A stretch of DNA of 40,152 nucleotides from assembly GCA_051650265.1 (NCBI GenBank), contig JBOFIR010000142.1, forward strand, positions 1 to 40,152. Reading direction: 5' to 3'. The position numbers and the translations under genes are program-made. A model generated the notes under the pieces. The model was not told the DNA's origin. It did not search any database and saw only the letters and a program-made list of their open reading frames with translations. This document shows, one piece after another, positions 39,851-40,152 of this stretch (positions are counted from its first letter, which is position 1; each line of letters begins with the position of its first letter). Origin of the DNA: JBOFEH01 sp051650265. GTDB taxonomy: Bacteria > Bacillota > Clostridia > Lachnospirales > Cellulosilyticaceae.

Positions 39851-40152
39851 ATGATTCATACATTTACAAGAACAGAAATGTTGGTAGGCTCAGAAGGACT
39901 AGAAAAACTTAAAAATAGTAAGGTAGCCATTTTTGGAGTAGGCGGTGTAGGTTCGTATACTGCAGAAGCTTTAGCGAGAACAGGAGTAGGAAACTTAGTA
40001 TTAATTGACCATGATGATGTGTCACTGAGCAATCTCAATAGACAGCTCCATGCCACATTAGAGACAGTGGATCAGCCAAAAGTAGAAGTAATGAAAGCGC
40101 GTATTTTGTCAATCAATCCAGCAGCGAATGTAGAGACGTTCAAAGAAGTCTA
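39851..40152 (+). CDS. tcdA: tRNA threonylcarbamoyladenosine dehydratase TcdA, partial at the right edge
   Basis: The first 100 codons of a ThiF/MoeB/HesA-type E1-like protein; the frame is still open at the window end. The N-terminus FTRTEMLVGSEGLEKL, the ATP-binding loop VAIFGVGGVGSYTAEALART (about residues 29-48), the acidic strand LIDHDDVSLSNLNRQLHAT and the KVEVMKARILSINP helix match TcdA (CsdL), which cyclises N6-threonylcarbamoyladenosine at position 37 of ANN-decoding tRNAs. The ribosome site is AAGGAG. A generic ThiF/MoeB protein is the alternative, but the LNRQLHAT spelling favours TcdA. Confidence 0.88.
   Translation, partial: MIHTFTRTEMLVGSEGLEKLKNSKVAIFGVGGVGSYTAEALARTGVGNLVLIDHDDVSLSNLNRQLHATLETVDQPKVEVMKARILSINPAANVETFKEV

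Noticed and set aside
1..40152. CRISPR arrays, tRNA or rRNA genes, insertion sequences, prophage or integrase genes
   Set aside because: I looked for regular spaced repeats, cloverleaf-like arms, transposase or integrase motifs and terminal inverted repeats and saw none.

Overview
The window looks like chromosomal DNA of a low-GC, Gram-positive anaerobe of the Clostridia (Lachnospiraceae/Cellulosilyticum-like; inferred from gene content, AT-rich spacers, strong AAGGAG/GGAGG ribosome sites, LL-diaminopimelate aminotransferase and a sodium-pump decarboxylase subunit, not from a database search). I see no rRNA, tRNA, CRISPR array, intact insertion sequence or prophage. Most genes are metabolic or regulatory and are separated by clear rho-independent terminators.

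Layout. 1-2.2 kb: a minimal nucleotidyltransferase (MNT) gene with a broken HEPN partner, then a MerR regulator fused to a YrrT-like methyltransferase behind a typical MerR promoter (19-bp spacer around a dyad). 2.2-6.3 kb: a GH2 beta-galactosidase divergent from an AraC regulator, with two direct repeats next to the lacZ -35 box. 6.3-7.4 kb: a decayed AMMECR1 gene joined to an intact AmmeMemoRadiSam radical-SAM gene. 7.5-10.9 kb: dapF and dapL (lysine/meso-diaminopimelate), a LURP-one protein and a HAD phosphatase. 10.9-13.7 kb: an ECF sigma factor with a DUF4179-like membrane partner, and a GNAT acetyltransferase. 13.9-16.9 kb: a small exported protein followed by a PhoB/OmpR-type two-component system.

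17.0-23.0 kb is the most coherent catabolic unit: a LacI repressor with a perfect 18-bp operator at its own start site, then two Gfo/Idh/MocA dehydrogenases and three xylose-isomerase-like TIM-barrel (sugar phosphate isomerase/epimerase) proteins, plus a 55-residue membrane ORF. It probably oxidises and isomerises or cleaves an unusual sugar, cyclitol or glycoside through a keto intermediate. 23.1-27.9 kb: PepF-type oligopeptidase, MFS transporter, YbaK deacylase, a 47-residue protein, a roughly 365-base gene-free stretch that looks like a structured RNA, and a pyridoxamine-oxidase-fold protein.

28.0-29.3 kb: a stand-alone sodium-translocating decarboxylase beta subunit with a 42-residue gamma-like peptide. 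29.3-38.4 kb: three divergent GH38-type proteins on the minus strand, a STAS-like protein, and a GntR/LacI-type regulator. A 13-bp inverted repeat brackets the promoter of the middle GH38 gene and shares its core with a repeat in the regulator's own leader, suggesting a local regulon. None of the GH38 enzymes has a signal peptide, so they probably act on imported oligosaccharides. 38.4-40.2 kb: an SDR dehydrogenase, a gamma-carbonic-anhydrase-like protein and the start of tcdA, which runs off the window.
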